DNA of 64,000 nt from Boswellia sacra (taxonomy: Eukaryota; Streptophyta; Magnoliopsida; Sapindales; Burseraceae). The position numbers were made by a program, and so were the translations under genes. Shown piece after piece: positions 43,880 through 56,119 of this stretch. The stretch lies in NCBI GenBank assembly GCA_013180625.2, contig SNVD02013559.1, positions 434,001-498,000 of the forward strand, given 5' to 3'. The notes beneath the pieces were generated by a model. The model made no database searches. It was not told the origin of the DNA and saw only the letters and a list, made by a program, of their open reading frames with translations. Positions within the stretch are counted from its first letter, which is position 1; each line of letters starts with the position of its first letter.

Positions 43880-45407
43880 TGATGAACACTTAAATATGCA
43901 TGTTTAATAAGAGTTTAGTTCATCATATTGCATTAATAGTGTCATTAAATTCCTCAACTTAAGCATATTTGTAGCATTTGCATCTTTGGAATTAATTCCT
44001 CTTAATTTTGGTTTTGTTATAGGTTTAGTAAAATGGGCATAACTCTCTATTTATAGATCAGAATGGTACAATTCTTAATGTTTTGGAAAGCTGATTCAAT
44101 TTTATACAAGATTTGATTTCACAAGAATCATCAAATTCGGGCTCTTAATGGACCAAAATTGGGCTTGAAGTGAACCCATCTACAGTCTCGGCCCAGTCTG
44201 ACCAGGCCTCAGTATTTGGACCATATCTCTCAAAATACGTATCCAAATTGTGCAAATCAATATGTTCTAGAAAGCTGAGAGAAATATATACAACTTTCAT
44301 GAAGACATGTGATTAAAATTCTCAACATTTCAATGTCAAAATTGATGGTCAAAGTCGGTGCCTAATGATCCCAATTGTCAAAGATATTTACAACTAATAT
44401 TTGACAATTATGCCCTTGTAATTTGACAAGTTTGCCCCTGGATGTATCTATAAATAGAGGTGCCTTGTGACCCATTAGGGCATCTTGGCCTTGGCTGGAA
44501 CATTTTGGCTTTGGCTAGGATCTTGTATTGTGTTTTGTGTGTTTATGTTATTAATGAATTTCCTTTTTCTTGCATTTTATTTTCTTTCTATTATAATGTT
44601 CTTCTAATTTCTCTTTTGCTAAGGTGAAAGGGTGAAACCCTTGATATGAGAATAAGGATTCTCTAACCCTTAATATGTGCTTAATAATCTTAATCTTATA
44701 ATGTTTATTCAATATGATTTATATTTAATTTCTTAATCAATCTTGACACCACTCGTAAAGTGGAGGTCTTGATCCATTGTCGACAATCCTTGGCACATCA
44801 AATGCTTGGATCCTTTGTAGATGATGTATGGTTCTTCCTTACCGACACGAATCTAGTTAGGAACCTTGATTTGTTGTAGACATATGATGATTGGCACATT
44901 GGATGCTTGAACCCATTTACAAGAAGTGGTATAAATATTGGTAATGAAACAAATATAATTCATATAACTAAAATGGGTTAATTATCCTTATTTGAAATAT
45001 CAAGGGCGGATCCCCTAACCTTAGCCTTCATTGTTATTGTGTTAATTCCTCTTGTATTTTAATTATTCTATTGTTTATGAACTTTTTATTTTATTTACTA
45101 TGGTAGGTTCTACCACCTTATGAAATTGTTCTTTAATTTACTATGGTTGGTTATACCACCTATTTCCATGGATGGTTTTACCTCCTCTTGCTTTTTGTTT
45201 TATATTTGAATGGTCGGTAATACCGCCTACCATCTTACATATTATTGATATTATCTTGTCACCTCTTCGAATCATCCATATCACATTTGCTTATCTTATA
45301 ATTTGTAACGCTAAAATCCCCTTCCTCGTGGATCGACCCCGATCTCACCGGGTTTTATTACTTCGACACTCCTATACTTGGGAGACAATCCTTTTTCGGA
45401 TGTGTCA
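43880..45407 (+). repeat. 3' LTR of Gypsy B
   Basis: 1528 bases, the same TGATGAACAC...GTGTCA boundaries as the 5' LTR, with few substitutions and small indels. Sequence of Gypsy A gag resumes at 45408 after the TGGGG duplication. Confidence 0.95.
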
Positions 45408-46306
45408 TGGGGATTTGCTTGGTACCTCATAGGTGCCAGAAGTGTTCCAATTTTAGGCTTTTTCAAGTAGTAGGTCTAGATAGTCGATTGCTTCCTCTGA
45501 ATCTTTATCTCCAAATTGCCCGTTGCACATTAGTACTACTAATTGCCTATCTTGAGGTGTCAACCCTTCATAGAAATGTGAAACTAACCTCCAAGTTTCA
45601 AAACCATGGCGGGGATAGGTATTAAGTAATTCTTTATACCTATCCCGACATTGGTAAAAGGTCTCTCCTTGTTTTTGAGTGAAAGTGGTGATTTGCCTTT
45701 TAAGAGAATTTGTCCGATGGGAAGGGAAAGTTTTTGTTCAAAAATTATTATTGAATCTCCTCCCATGAACTAATAAAAGTTGACCTCAATTTTTGTAGCC
45801 ATGTTCTAGCTTTATCTTTTAGAGAAAAGAGAAAAAACTTTAATCTAATAGTGTTTATCAATAATTTCGGTCACTATAGGAGTTACAAACTTCTTTAAAG
45901 GTTTTTACGTGTGAATATGAGTTTTCCGTATCATGGCCATGAAAGGTGGATAAAAGTTGAATGAAACTCGATTTGAAGTTGAGATGGATTGCATCAAGGG
46001 GAAAAACTAAACAAGATTGTGCACTAGTTCTCACCGGATTCTTGTAGTCCCTAAGGGTTCTTAGTTGATTTTGGTCATTTTGTTGGGAATGATTATCCCC
46101 TTCTTTTGTGAGTCTCTCAACTTGATTGTTGGCTATTTTTTCTAAGGCGGACGATGTTTTTTTGACTAGTCTATTGCTAGATGTGTGTGACCAAATTCAT
46201 GCAATTTTAAAAGAGAAAAGGAGAAGAAAAGATGAATACACAACAAAAAAATGAATATCTAAATGGGAAAAGAGAAATTTACAATTTGTACTCCGAATTT
46301 TATCTT
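45408..46306 (-). pseudogene. gag: Gypsy A gag, N-terminal part
   Basis: On the minus strand: LRTLRDYKNPVRTSAQSCLV, then FPLDAIHLNFKSSFIQLLST, corresponding to the start of B's gag. Further left it gives broken pieces of the capsid domain, down to NWNTSGTYEVPSKSP at 45408-45460, which matches the NWNNVGTYEVP of Gypsy B's gag. Stops and frameshifts occur near 45560, 45770 and 45860. It continues on the other side of Gypsy B at 37716. Confidence 0.82.
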
Positions 46307-46324
46307 CCTGGCAATGGTGCCAAA
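46307..46324 (-). other. Primer binding site of Gypsy A (mutated)
   Basis: The reverse complement is TTTGGCACCATTGCCAGG, three transitions away from the perfect site of Gypsy B. All three are G to A or C to T type changes, as expected for decay of methylated DNA. Confidence 0.82.
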
Positions 46325-46328
46325 AACT

Positions 46329-47883
46329 TGACACATCCAAAAAAGGATTATCTACCAAGTATTGCAGTGTCGAAGTAATAAACCTAGTAAGACCGGGGTC
46401 GATCCACGCGAAAGGGGATTTAGTGGTACAAACTAAAGGATGAGAAATATGATATGAATAATTCAAATAAATAAAAAGATGATATTAATAAATAAAAGTA
46501 AAGATGGTAGGTGGTACAATCGACCATTCAAATGTAAAACAAAAATAAGAGGTGATAAAACCGACCATGGGAATAGGTGGTAAAACCTACCATAGCAAAT
46601 GAAAGTACAATTTCATAAGCAAGAAACAAGAATAAATGAAATACACAAGTAATAAGAATTAACACAATAATAATGAAAGCTAAGTTTAGGGGAACTGCCC
46701 TTGATATATCAAAGAAGGATAAACAACCTAATTATAACTCAATTGGAATCCACACATCAAGGAGGTTTCAATCGGAAGGTATGTCATTTACGCCAATTTT
46801 AGTTATATGAATTATATTTGTTTCATTACCAATATTTATACCACTTCTTATAAATGGGTTCAACATCCAATGTGTCAATCACCATATGTCTACAACAAAT
46901 CAAGGTTCCTAACTAAACTCATGTCGATAAGGAAGAACCATACGACATCTAGAAAGGATCCAAGCATTTGATATGCCAATGATTGTCTACAATGGATCAA
47001 GACCTCCACTTTACGAGTGGTGTCAAGATTGATTAAGAAAATAAATATAAGACATATAAAATAAACAACATAAGATTATGATTATTATGCACATATTAAA
47101 GGGTTAAAAAATCCTTATTCTCATATTAAGGGTTTCACCCTTTCATCTTAGTAAGGGAGAATTTAGTGGAACATTATGCAAGAAAGAAAATAAATTGCAA
47201 GAAGAAAATGATTTATTAATAATATTAAGAGAACGAAACACAAGAGAGAAAATACCATGTTCAGAGATCTCAGTCAAGAGCCAAGATGCCCTATTAGGTC
47301 ACAATTCACCTCTATTTATAGATAAATTTAAGGGTAAACTTGTCAAATTACAAAAAGACAATTGTAAAATATCTTGTTGATAATTTGGATCATCATATGC
47401 ACTGACTTTGGCCACTGATTTCAGTACCATAATATTTAGTATTTTGATCACATGTCTTCATGAAAGTTGTGGATATTTCTCTCAGCTTTCTAGAACACCT
47501 TGAATCATATGATTTGCATTCATTTTTCAAGAAATACGATCAAAATATAGAGACATGGTTAGGCTGGGCCGAAACTGTAGATGGGTTTGCTTCAAGCCCA
47601 TTTTTGGTCCATTAGATGCCCGAATTTCATGATCCTTCTGCAATACAATTTTGTAGGTAGTTTAATCAGCTTTACACAAAATTAAGATTTTCACCATTCT
47701 AATCTATAAATCGGAAGTTATGCCCATTTTACTAAACCTGCATCAAAAAATAAAATTAAGATGAAACTAATTTAGAAGATGCATAAAACTACAAATATGC
47801 TTAAGTCGAGGAATTTAATAACAGTATTAGTGTAATATGATGAATTAAGCTCCTATTAAACATACACATTTAAGTGTTCATCA
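46329..47883 (-). repeat. 5' LTR of Gypsy A
   Basis: It starts TGACACATCC on the plus strand and ends GTTCATCA at 47883, directly followed by the TGGAC duplication. It is visibly more diverged from A's 3' LTR than B's two LTRs are from each other, so A is older than B, as the nesting requires. Confidence 0.92.
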
Positions 47884-47888
47884 TGGAC

Positions 47889-48783
47889 ACATGCGGAATG
47901 AACAAGCTAAATCAAGAATCCATTGATCTCCAAAATGCACATTTGATATTGACAAAATAGTGTCGACACCGACAGAAGAATTAACCTCTCCAAACCCAGT
48001 GCTTCATTAGTCTTTTTAGGCTTTTCCTTTATTCTTAAGCTTCCAACAGTCTTTCTTGAGATGCCCTTTTTATGATAGTAATGGCATTAAACATTTGGAT
48101 ATCTTGACTTGGACTGGCCTCAAGATCCTTTATCTTTAGGTCCCCTTTCTTGAGGTCTACATCTTACGACAAGACCATCACTTTGTGTATTATATCCATT
48201 CTCGAACATCTTCTTTCTTAACTCTTGTGAGTTGAGGAATGATTTAACATCCTTCATGGAGAGAGAATTTTTCTTGTAAAGCATTGTGCTAACAAAGTGA
48301 TGATATGACTTTGGTAATGAAGATAGAAGAACTATAGTTTGATCCTCATCTTCGAGCCTGATATCAATATTTTTCAAATCCATGATGATTTTATTGAACT
48401 TGTCAATGTGCTACTGAAATAGATGTACCTTTAGCCATCCAAAGAGTATACAATTGTTGCTTCAAGTACAAATGGTTAGTGATAGATTTCTTAATATACA
48501 AACTCTCCATCTCGTGCCATAGCTTTGCAACCGTTTCTTCTTTTGCAACTTCATGCAGAACTTCATCAGACAATCTCAATAAGATTGCAATATCAGCTCG
48601 TTCCATGATTTCACCTTTTTCTTCTTCTGATAATGTGCTCAACAATTTTTCTCTACCTTCTAATACCTTTTGCAAGCCTTGTTAAAACAACAAAGCCTTC
48701 ATTTTAATTTTCCAAAAGCTGAAATTATTTTTCACATCAAATTTCTGGACGTCATATTTTGTCGAAGAAACTTTCGCTACCAT
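47889..48783 (-). pseudogene. gag: Tork-like Copia gag and protease start (right part of the split Copia)
   Basis: From the ATG at 48781-48783: MVAKVSSTKYDVQKFDVKNN FSFWKIKMKALL, a stop, then GLQKVLEGREKLLSTLSEEE, ADIAILLRLSDEVLHEVAKE and LWHEMESLYIKKSITNHLYL, the gag domain of Tnt1-type elements. A frameshift near 48400 is followed by LLSSLPKSYHHFVSTMLYKK. A frameshifted zinc knuckle (GHLKKDCWKLK) is at about 48035-48090. At the left end ILDLACSF (mutated protease site) runs into the border of Gypsy A. Confidence 0.87.
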
Positions 48784-49115
48784 TTTGAAGAAATTATTGG
48801 CTTGTGAAATTAGAAAACATGACTTAGATTAGTAGAGTGAGCTCTTGTATGGATAAAAATACACCAGGAAGTACCCAAGAAAGACTAGAAGGGTCACAAA
48901 TGGTCCCACTTAAAACCTAGTCTCCTTAAACTATTATAGTCCTTTTGACAAAACTTTCCTAGACTTGTATTCTATCACACGTGTAGCCACTCATTACACT
49001 AAGACAAGCTTCTGAATTTCACAACTCTACGGTGAACAGTAGAGATGAAAAGTATGTATATGTGAATAGTATCATTTATGGGAATGGTATGCAACCATAT
49101 AAGATCGAAAGTTAG

Positions 49116-49127
49116 GCTCTGATACGA
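49116..49127 (-). other. Primer binding site of the Tork-like Copia (mutated)
   Basis: The reverse complement is TCGTATCAGAGC, close to the TGGTATCAGAGC consensus complementary to initiator tRNA-Met. It lies three bases from the LTR starting at 49131. Confidence 0.75.
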
Positions 49128-49130
49128 ATT

Positions 49131-49711
49131 TGTTGTGACAAGGATAAATTTATGCAGAAGCAAAGTGAGGTTAATAGGAAAAAAAAAATGTAGAGAATAG
49201 CAAAAGAAAGTACACAATAATTTACGTGATTCGGCTTTTAACCTACGTTCATAGGTGAAGACAGAAGGAAAATTATACTAACAAAATAGAGTATACAAAA
49301 TTTAGGAATATCACTCAAACCCAAATCCCCAATTACACCCAAATATCTCTCATGCTAACAATTTCTCTCAAACTAAACAAAAGACCTCAAAACTCTTAAA
49401 AGAGGAATTGTGCTTTTGGGGTGCCATTTGCTCTTGGATGGCACCTCTATTTAGAGTAGAGGGAAGCCATGAATGTCAAAGTTTACAACAAAAGATACAT
49501 GAACAAACCACCAAAATCAGATTTTGCTTTGACCTTGTGAGAGACAAGTTACTTCCATTTCAATGGCATTAGCATGTGCCATTAATTCAAGTAATTTGAA
49601 AGCTTGAAAAATAAGGAGACAAAATGCATGTTTATGTATGAACCATGCATCCTAGTCAAATTGCTCATGCTTGCACTTATTTGGGTTACTATTTAAGCCA
49701 ACTTTTCAACA
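49131..49711 (-). repeat. 5' LTR of the Tork-like Copia
   Basis: It starts TGTTGTGACA and ends TTCAACA, so TGTTG and CAACA form the inverted ends. The motif TTTACGTGATTCGG is near 49213. It matches 15576-16152 over its whole length. Confidence 0.9.
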
Positions 49712-49844
49712 ATTTTCAATTAGGTAGAGTAAAGTTTATCTTCTTTGTGACCACGAGTATTCTTGTTTCTTAAAAGGTTATAAATTAAATTCACCAATCT
49801 TTCGTTAAACCAAAAAAAAAAAGGACAGCAAATAATGGAATATG

Positions 49845-49965
49845 CATAAAATTAATATTGAATATCTGCATAAAATGATACATTTACAAATTATCCATAA
49901 AATGATACATTTACAAATATTGAATATCTGCATAAAATGATACATTTACAAATTATACATTTCCA
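49845..49965. repeat. Irregular short tandem repeat
   Basis: TAAAATGATACATTTACAAA occurs at 49871, 49898 and 49933. The larger unit starting TTGAATATCTGCATAAAATG occurs at about 49858 and 49920, a 62-base period. Confidence 0.85.
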
Positions 49966-52249
49966 TTCAAACCTATGTGGTTTGTATTATTAAATGATTG
50001 CTACATAATTAAAATTTAAAATTCAATCATCCAATCAAATCATAATAATTAGTTTGTATAAGTAGTTTGTATGTATAAGTTTATAACACGTTATAAGAAT
50101 GGTAAATATTGAATGCTTGATTTCTAGAACATGGACATTCCATGGCAGCCGTAGGTTAGGTAGCTAGCAAGATACTTATAGTAATCAATTACTATCAATC
50201 TTTTTTTTTTTCGTTGAGTGGTAAATGATTGCTACGCCATTGTGAATTGATGAAGTGAAAAAATAGTTTATTTTTATTTTTATATGCTAGAAATGTAGTA
50301 ATAACATTTGCAATAAATATGGGATCAACAAATGTGAATTGTCATTTGCACCATTTTTTGGGGATATAAGCCCTTCACCATCAAACCAAAAACTGTAATT
50401 GAAGACACTGAAAGACTTTTTACTCAAATATTAGAGGAAACATATTAAGTTGCTTGAGTACAACAAATAAATTGTAAATTTCAATGATTCAAGAACATGT
50501 TGAAGTTAATAAATCTATATTAATTCAAAATTCACATATAATACAAATAAAAAGTAGACCAAAGAATCATAAAGGTAAAAGAAATATTAGTAGCAATGCT
50601 AGACTAAAGAGCTTCATTAAGATATCTTCAAGCCACAAAACGAGGAAATGGACTGCGTACATATTGCTAGGACATGATAAACGAAATTGACAATTAGTAA
50701 TCTTTAGTTGAGAATCAATGTATGAAACCATTTTGCTTTTGAATCTATTGTTGGGTACAAATTTCAAACCCAATGAAGCCTAATCAACGACGAAGATCCT
50801 ACAAAAATATAGTCCAACTATTATTGAAACAGAATTAGATAAAAATGGATTAAGTAATTTACTAAGGTATTATAACAACCAAAATGTAGCACACCGCAAT
50901 ACAAGAATGAAATAAGTGAATCAAAGAACATAACATACCAAACTTTAACGTGATTCAACTAAATAACCTTAAAGCCTAACTACCGCATTCAAAATTTCTC
51001 TTAAAAATCAAAACCCATCAACATCAAAAGAATCCAAGCCTTTTTGCAAGACCTTGGCATGCCTAGTAATAATCCATCAACATTTTCTTAATAACCATTT
51101 GTTAATTATTGTTAATAAAGATATATATTTCTCAAAATTCTACTACTATGATAGAGTTTATAACAATTTTACCATGTTTGTCCAGGGAGAAGCTCCCTTT
51201 AGGTAGATGCAAATTAGAATGTCTAGTTATTCTTCGTACTTTTGGATGATTGTTAAGAACAAGAGCTGCAACTTTCGGCCAAAATTAATTGTACTTCTTA
51301 ACTTTGATTGATCATAGAGTCAAATATCCAAGAGATTCTCTTAAAACATTGAAGAGATAATACACTCGTACTTGTTTCCCATAACAAAACATTAAAGATA
51401 TTAAATATTAAATATGAATTAGAAATCGTGGAAATGTAAACTTAGAAAATGTTTTGATTTTAAGAGAAAACTAAATGAATTTGTTTTGGTTTTTACCAAG
51501 GAAAGAGTTAAAGATATTTGGATCTTTAATAAGAAAATAATTGAATGTAGTTTTGTCCTTGATGATAAAGAATTAATGAGAAAAAAATTTTGATTTAAAA
51601 TTTTATAATTAGCATATATCACTAGATTCTCAAAAGCTTAGAAAAGATGAGATGAGGAGAGGATTCAAATCCATTTAATTTTTTATTTTCACTTAATCTT
51701 AATGACCTTTTCTCTTTGTAGTAGACTTGGCTTGACTTGACTTATCTAAAGGCACAAGAATAACTTTTTTTTTCCTAAAACGCTTGACTTGACCTATCTA
51801 AGTTAATTTATCCTCAGGGAGGAGGAACAAAGATAAAATAAACATAAACAAAAAGAAATACTTTAAGATTATATACGGTGACTGATTGGAACTTGGAATC
51901 CTTTAAGATCTTTTGTTTCCAGCAAGTTTCTAAAGTCAGATGACAACAAGCAATATTATATTTGAATTAATACAATTTTAGAAAGTATATATAGCATTAC
52001 TTCTTCTACTTCCTAACTTGACGCATTAGAAAAAGTCGATGTCGTTTTAGCGAATTAACAAGCACTAACAAACGAAGACAAGGAGGCGGAATTATTGTAC
52101 TCAGAATTTGGATGCTTGAAATGTAATATATTTATAATGCCTGGGATTCGCAGCCTGATCGAGACATATAATAATTTAATTAGAATTTATAACTACAAAA
52201 ATAAATATGCTTGCACCCCAGAAGTATATTATAGGTTTCACTTTCCACT
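49966..52249. other. Unassigned non-coding DNA
   Basis: AT-rich sequence with no recognised gene. It contains the second copy of the dispersed repeat (50590-50695). The few short open frames here (for example 51419-51622) are low in complexity and show no domain. Confidence 0.4.
50590..50695 (+). repeat. Dispersed repeat, copy 2 (related to 13990-14110)
   Basis: AAGAGCTTCATTAAGATATC, TTCAAGCCACAAAACGAGG and AGGACATGATAAACGAAATT occur in the same order and spacing as in the left copy. Read in one frame the two copies give KSFIKISSSHKTRKW and KSFVEIFSSRKIRDY, which could mean an old coding origin, but I cannot name it. Confidence 0.6.
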
Positions 52250-53106
52250 TGTGAGATCTGAAAGTATAGAGCAGTTATGCGTAATATAACAGTAAACTGT
52301 AATATAAACTAACATAAGAGGGTTTACATGTTTCGGTTATGAAAACCTACATCTACAGATAGCTAAGAGCTACAATTCACTAAGTTCTTGTTAGTACAAT
52401 CTTTAGGTGTGTTTACAGTTCTGACTCACTTTTATATGCTGACCTAATCTTTGTAAAACAAAATCCCTCTAAGATCTTAAACTCTAGTGACATTGCCCAC
52501 TCTTTGTTGCTCACAACACACTATTAAGTAATACATAACCACGATGTCTAACATTTAATTACACAAACACTCAACTTGCAAGTCCTATCAAGTGAATACT
52601 AACTCAAACAAACATAAACAAAATTCATGCACTATCACAACTCTCATACATGAATAAAATCCTCACAAAACATAATCAAAGTAGCATTCCAATTTTACAT
52701 TGAAGCTCTTCTCTATTTTCTCGAAATGTCGTAACAGACACACCTACATATAAGTTATGTGAAATAAAGTTATATATGTAGTGTGAAACCAAATTGCCTT
52801 TTCTAACCAATATCCTGTAGAATATCAATCAAACTCAAATGGTAAGAATAGGATAATAATCAATAATATAGGAAGGGTTATAAATAAACTCCTAAGTAAA
52901 TTAGGACAAATAAAATATATTCCTAAGTGAACTAGGATACTAGTATAATATCCTAAAGTAATAAGAGATATTCACTAAGAATCAAATACCTCTTAAAATA
53001 GACTTCGAGAAACAGTAAAATAAAGAAGAATATAACCCAATGTTTTAATTACAAGTTTGTTCAAAATAATCATATGCATGGCACATGGCAATGTGTCTGT
53101 TTGACA
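52250..53106 (-). repeat. Probable 3' LTR of the SIRE-like Copia
   Basis: It ends TTTGACA at 53106, next to a polypurine tract on the minus strand. It includes GTTTACATGTTTCGGTT and CCTACATC near 52322-52352, the same pair of motifs as in the other Copia LTRs of this window. No second copy is in the window, so the left boundary is only estimated. Confidence 0.5.
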
Positions 53107-53110
53107 CTAA

Positions 53111-53130
53111 TAATCTCTCCCTTTTTGGCA
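53111..53130 (-). other. Polypurine tract of the SIRE-like Copia
   Basis: The reverse complement is TGCCAAAAAGGGAGAGATTA, the form TTGCCAAAAAGGGGGAGA being common before the 3' LTR of plant Copia elements. Confidence 0.7.
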
Positions 53131-54079
53131 ACTTGTGATGAAAACATCAAATTATTTTTAAACAATGATATACATGTAAAACAAGTCTAATGCAACTGGA
53201 AACAAACATATGACACATAACTGAAAGTACCATACCAAAAAGGAATAACGACTTATCAGTTATAAAGCTCATAACAGAATCAGTCATAATAGAAAAATGA
53301 CTGAATGCAAATAACCTACAAGAAAAACAAAATCAGGCCTAATTTGACTAACCTATCAAATAACTTGTAAGCAAAGTTATATGCATTAACATAATCAGAG
53401 CTAAATAAGCAAAATAAATTGCATCAAACACAAACACAAAAAATTGAAATATGCATATGAAACACAAAACAATGTAGTTCCTGCAAATAAACAAATCAAC
53501 GCATATATAACAAATCACAAAGCAGAGCAAATATAAATATTCCCCCTTACTGACTTCCTTTGAATTCAAGTAAGGATTACTTCAAATAAGATCAATTTAG
53601 AGCAAATAAACACAAACAAATTCAAAGACAATAAAAGTCTAAAAGTAATCGCTCTTCTCCCCATTGGTTTCAAAACAAATTCCAAAAAAAAAACAAAAAC
53701 AAAAAAAAAAAACTGATATCAAATCAGTGAAATTTGGTTGATTTGTGAATAGGTGGAGGAGATGGAATGCCAGGCCATTTCTTGTTCTTGCTAGCCTTAG
53801 TCTTGAACCTTTTGCCTGTGGTGGATGGAGCAGGAAACCACTAGAGTGGCCTGCTGTTCTATTGTATCCGATGAAGAGGTAGTGACTTCTATCACAATCT
53901 TGCAGAAAGCTTTGTCAAGTTTTTCAGCACCGATCTCAGTATTGTGTAATAACTCCATAAGTGATTTAGCTATTAGGGCTGATGGAGTCTCTTATATTGG
54001 CTTCTCTAGTTCAGAAGTTGGTTCATGTGAATGCTCTGCATCATGAGGTAGAGAATGCAATGGTATAGAAACAGGTAGT

Positions 54080-56119
54080 TGTAGACACTAGATTTTTTAG
54101 GCTTAATGATGAAATAAAGATGAGCATTGAGCAAAGGAAATTATCGAAATGCCCTTGGAAGTCAAAAGGAGAAAGGTGAGAAGGGATTGACTGAAAGTCT
54201 CAAAAATTGACACATGAATTCCAAAAATCACAGAAATCAATCCAGGATGAATCTATTGATAAGCCATATATTGTTGCGAAGCTACAAATGTCTAGTTTTC
54301 ATATAAATTTATGAATCACAAATCAAAGTCAAACTTGAAAAGTTATGCATGATTGAACAGAAAAAGCTCAAAAAGGACTACACTGAAAAGTTGTAAAATA
54401 GGAAGGTATAATGGGCAACAACCGGTAGGCTGTTGACCAACAATCGACTTGTTGTCAGAGTGTCGGCTAGTTGTCAGCCAATAGTCGGCTAGCTTTTGTC
54501 CTATCAAATATGGAAAATCTCATTTGAAACCTTCCATATTTGATCCTCTTTTTCCTTTTTCAGCCTTAACCCTCTCCTATATAAACAGCCCCCCTCCTCA
54601 CTTCCAAGACATCCAAAAATCCTCTCTTTTCCCTCTTGAAGACACGCTTGAGAATTGAAGAAGTCTTTTCTAGTCTAATATTTTTTGGGCATCTTCTATT
54701 GCTCTAAATCCAGAAAGGGTACATCATGAGAGCCATTCTCTCTTCTCCCTCCTTATTTCTTCTTTATTTTTCTTGCTTTAGAATAAGCATGTTTAGGCAT
54801 GTTTATGCTTAGAATAAGCATGTTTAGGCATGTTTATGCTTAGAATAAGCATGTTTAGGTTTTATTTTAATGTTTAGAAGGATGTTTAGGGGTTTTATGA
54901 ATTGCTTGACGCTTTGTTTGTTTTGCGAGGTGGAAATGTGTGTCGAGGTAAGTCCGTTTTTCTTTCTTTATTAGAATCATGATTAAGAATTTATTTTCTT
55001 TGCAAATGTTTAGAATCATGCTTAGGAGCACCTGTCTAGAATCATGCTTAAGAGCACATGAATAGAATCATTATAGAAAAACTTATGATTACTTCAAAGT
55101 ATGCTAGAAAACTAGCATATAATAGGTGTCAATTACCTATATTGCCTTTTGAATGCTCGATTAGGCTAGAATAGCCATGTTTTGCCATGATTGCTTGAAG
55201 TAAGCTAGAATATGCCATGATAACCATGTTTAGGCTAGAAATGCCATGATTCCTTATAAATTGATATGAATTATGCTAGAATAGTAATAGGTAGAATTAC
55301 CAAGATAGAATTATCAAATTTAGGATGAAGTTTCATGATCCTAGATTATGGCTTTAGTTAGAATTCTAATTGATTGATATGAACACATGTATGAATATAC
55401 CATATTTAATTGTATGATGCCATGAAGTGGTGGTAGAGACACATTGGTGGTGGGGGACCAACGCTTAGAATAATTGAATGCATGTTTGGATAATGCCATG
55501 AAAGAGGCTTGATAGACATTAAATAGATAGACTCACATATGGTGGTGACGAATTCATTATCTATTGAGTCTCGAAGTGATTTTGTAAATTTGATATTCAA
55601 ATCTATGATTTCTTTTATGAATATATGGAATATTTTTTAAGTACTTAAAGTAAAATTACTTTACTGTTGAAGAACAATCGATGTAATTTTGTTCCGTTTC
55701 CCCAATATTTGAAGGAAATGTAATCTATTCTCCTCCCACTTTTTATGTATGGATATACGATTACGCTAATTAATAATCACCTCACTTGTTTAACGAAGAT
55801 AAAAAGGGAAATGTGTGTAAAATGAATAACTTAGGTGGAATGTATAGCAATGTGAGTTATTCTAATTTGGTATACCCTAGTGGAGGCCAGATTTTGATCC
55901 AAGCAAGGCGAATGGCTTGTACCTAACTTCGTGAACCCATCTCTAGAGGCATAAGGGTAGTTTAGGTCCTGAAGCGAGGGATTAGATTGTGCCCATTCAT
56001 CCCCAATTGAAGAATCGGTTAGTGACTCCATCTCTCCAGATGTGCCTATAACTCGTTTGTGTTCCCTTAAGTCTCGAAAGAGGTTTTGACATAGTATCAT
56101 GGTCGCAAACACTCTAACA
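54080..56119 (+). repeat. Probable solo LTR (about 2 kb)
   Basis: It starts TGTAGACACTAG and ends CACTCTAACA, a weak inverted pair. It contains CTCCTATATAAACAGCC (TATA box near 54573) and, near its end, TCTCGAAAGAGGTTTTGACA followed by TGGTCGCAAAC, which I associate with Tat/Retand-type Gypsy LTRs. It interrupts the Transposase_32-like pseudogene. No perfect target duplication was found (GTAGT and GAATG flank it), so the borders are provisional. Confidence 0.5.
54781..54862. repeat. 31-bp tandem repeat
   Basis: The unit GAATAAGCATGTTTAGGCAT plus GTTTATGCTTA starts at 54781, 54812 and 54843, giving two full copies and a partial third, within the probable solo LTR. Looser copies of the same words (AGAATCATGCTTAGGAGCAC) continue to about 55070. 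Confidence 0.9.

Larger units (their letters stand above)
37717..45407 (+). mobile_element. Gypsy B: young, pol-less Athila-like element with intact gag and intact LOG ORF
   Basis: LTRs at 37717-39236 and 43880-45407 are nearly identical by eye (about one to two differences per hundred bases). They are flanked by perfect TGGGG duplications (37712-37716 and 45408-45412). Inside are a perfect primer binding site, an intact 614-codon gag, a spacer in which pol is deleted, an intact 216-codon LOG-family gene, and a polypurine tract next to the 3' LTR. All cis elements needed for replication look complete, while protease, RT and integrase would have to come from a relative. It is of the same family as Gypsy A and is inserted in A's gag in opposite orientation. 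Confidence 0.95.
19267..47883 (-). mobile_element. Gypsy A: Athila-like LTR retrotransposon carrying a LOG pseudogene, with two nested insertions
   Basis: LTRs lie at 19267-20797 (3') and 46329-47883 (5'), flanked by the duplication TGGAC. Minus-strand order is primer binding site 46307-46324, gag (46300-45408 and 37716-37100), protease (36860-36614 and 27120-26740), RT/RNase H (26439-24911), integrase (24880-23693), LOG (22715-22070), polypurine tract (20808-20799) and 3' LTR. Gag is interrupted by Gypsy B and the protease by a CACTA element. Without these, A would be about 11.4 kb. The integrase C-terminus and RT sequence style place it in the Athila group. Many frameshifts make it defective. 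Confidence 0.9.
15576..49711 (-). mobile_element. Tork/Tnt1-like Copia retrotransposon, split by a 28.6-kb nested insertion
   Basis: LTRs of about 580 bp lie at 15576-16152 and 49131-49711. Between them, on the minus strand, are a primer binding site and gag on the right, and protease/pre-integrase, integrase, RT and RNase H on the left. The two halves are separated by Gypsy A (19267-47883), which duplicated TGGAC at 19262-19266 and 47884-47888. Reading across the junctions restores one frame through the protease active site, which proves the halves are one element. Flanks ACCTT (15571-15575) and ATTTT (49712-49716) may be a decayed target duplication. LTR divergence and many stops show it is old. 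Confidence 0.9.

Noticed and set aside
55831..56112. 93-codon minus-strand open frame
   Set aside because: It lies wholly inside the probable solo LTR and has no domain.
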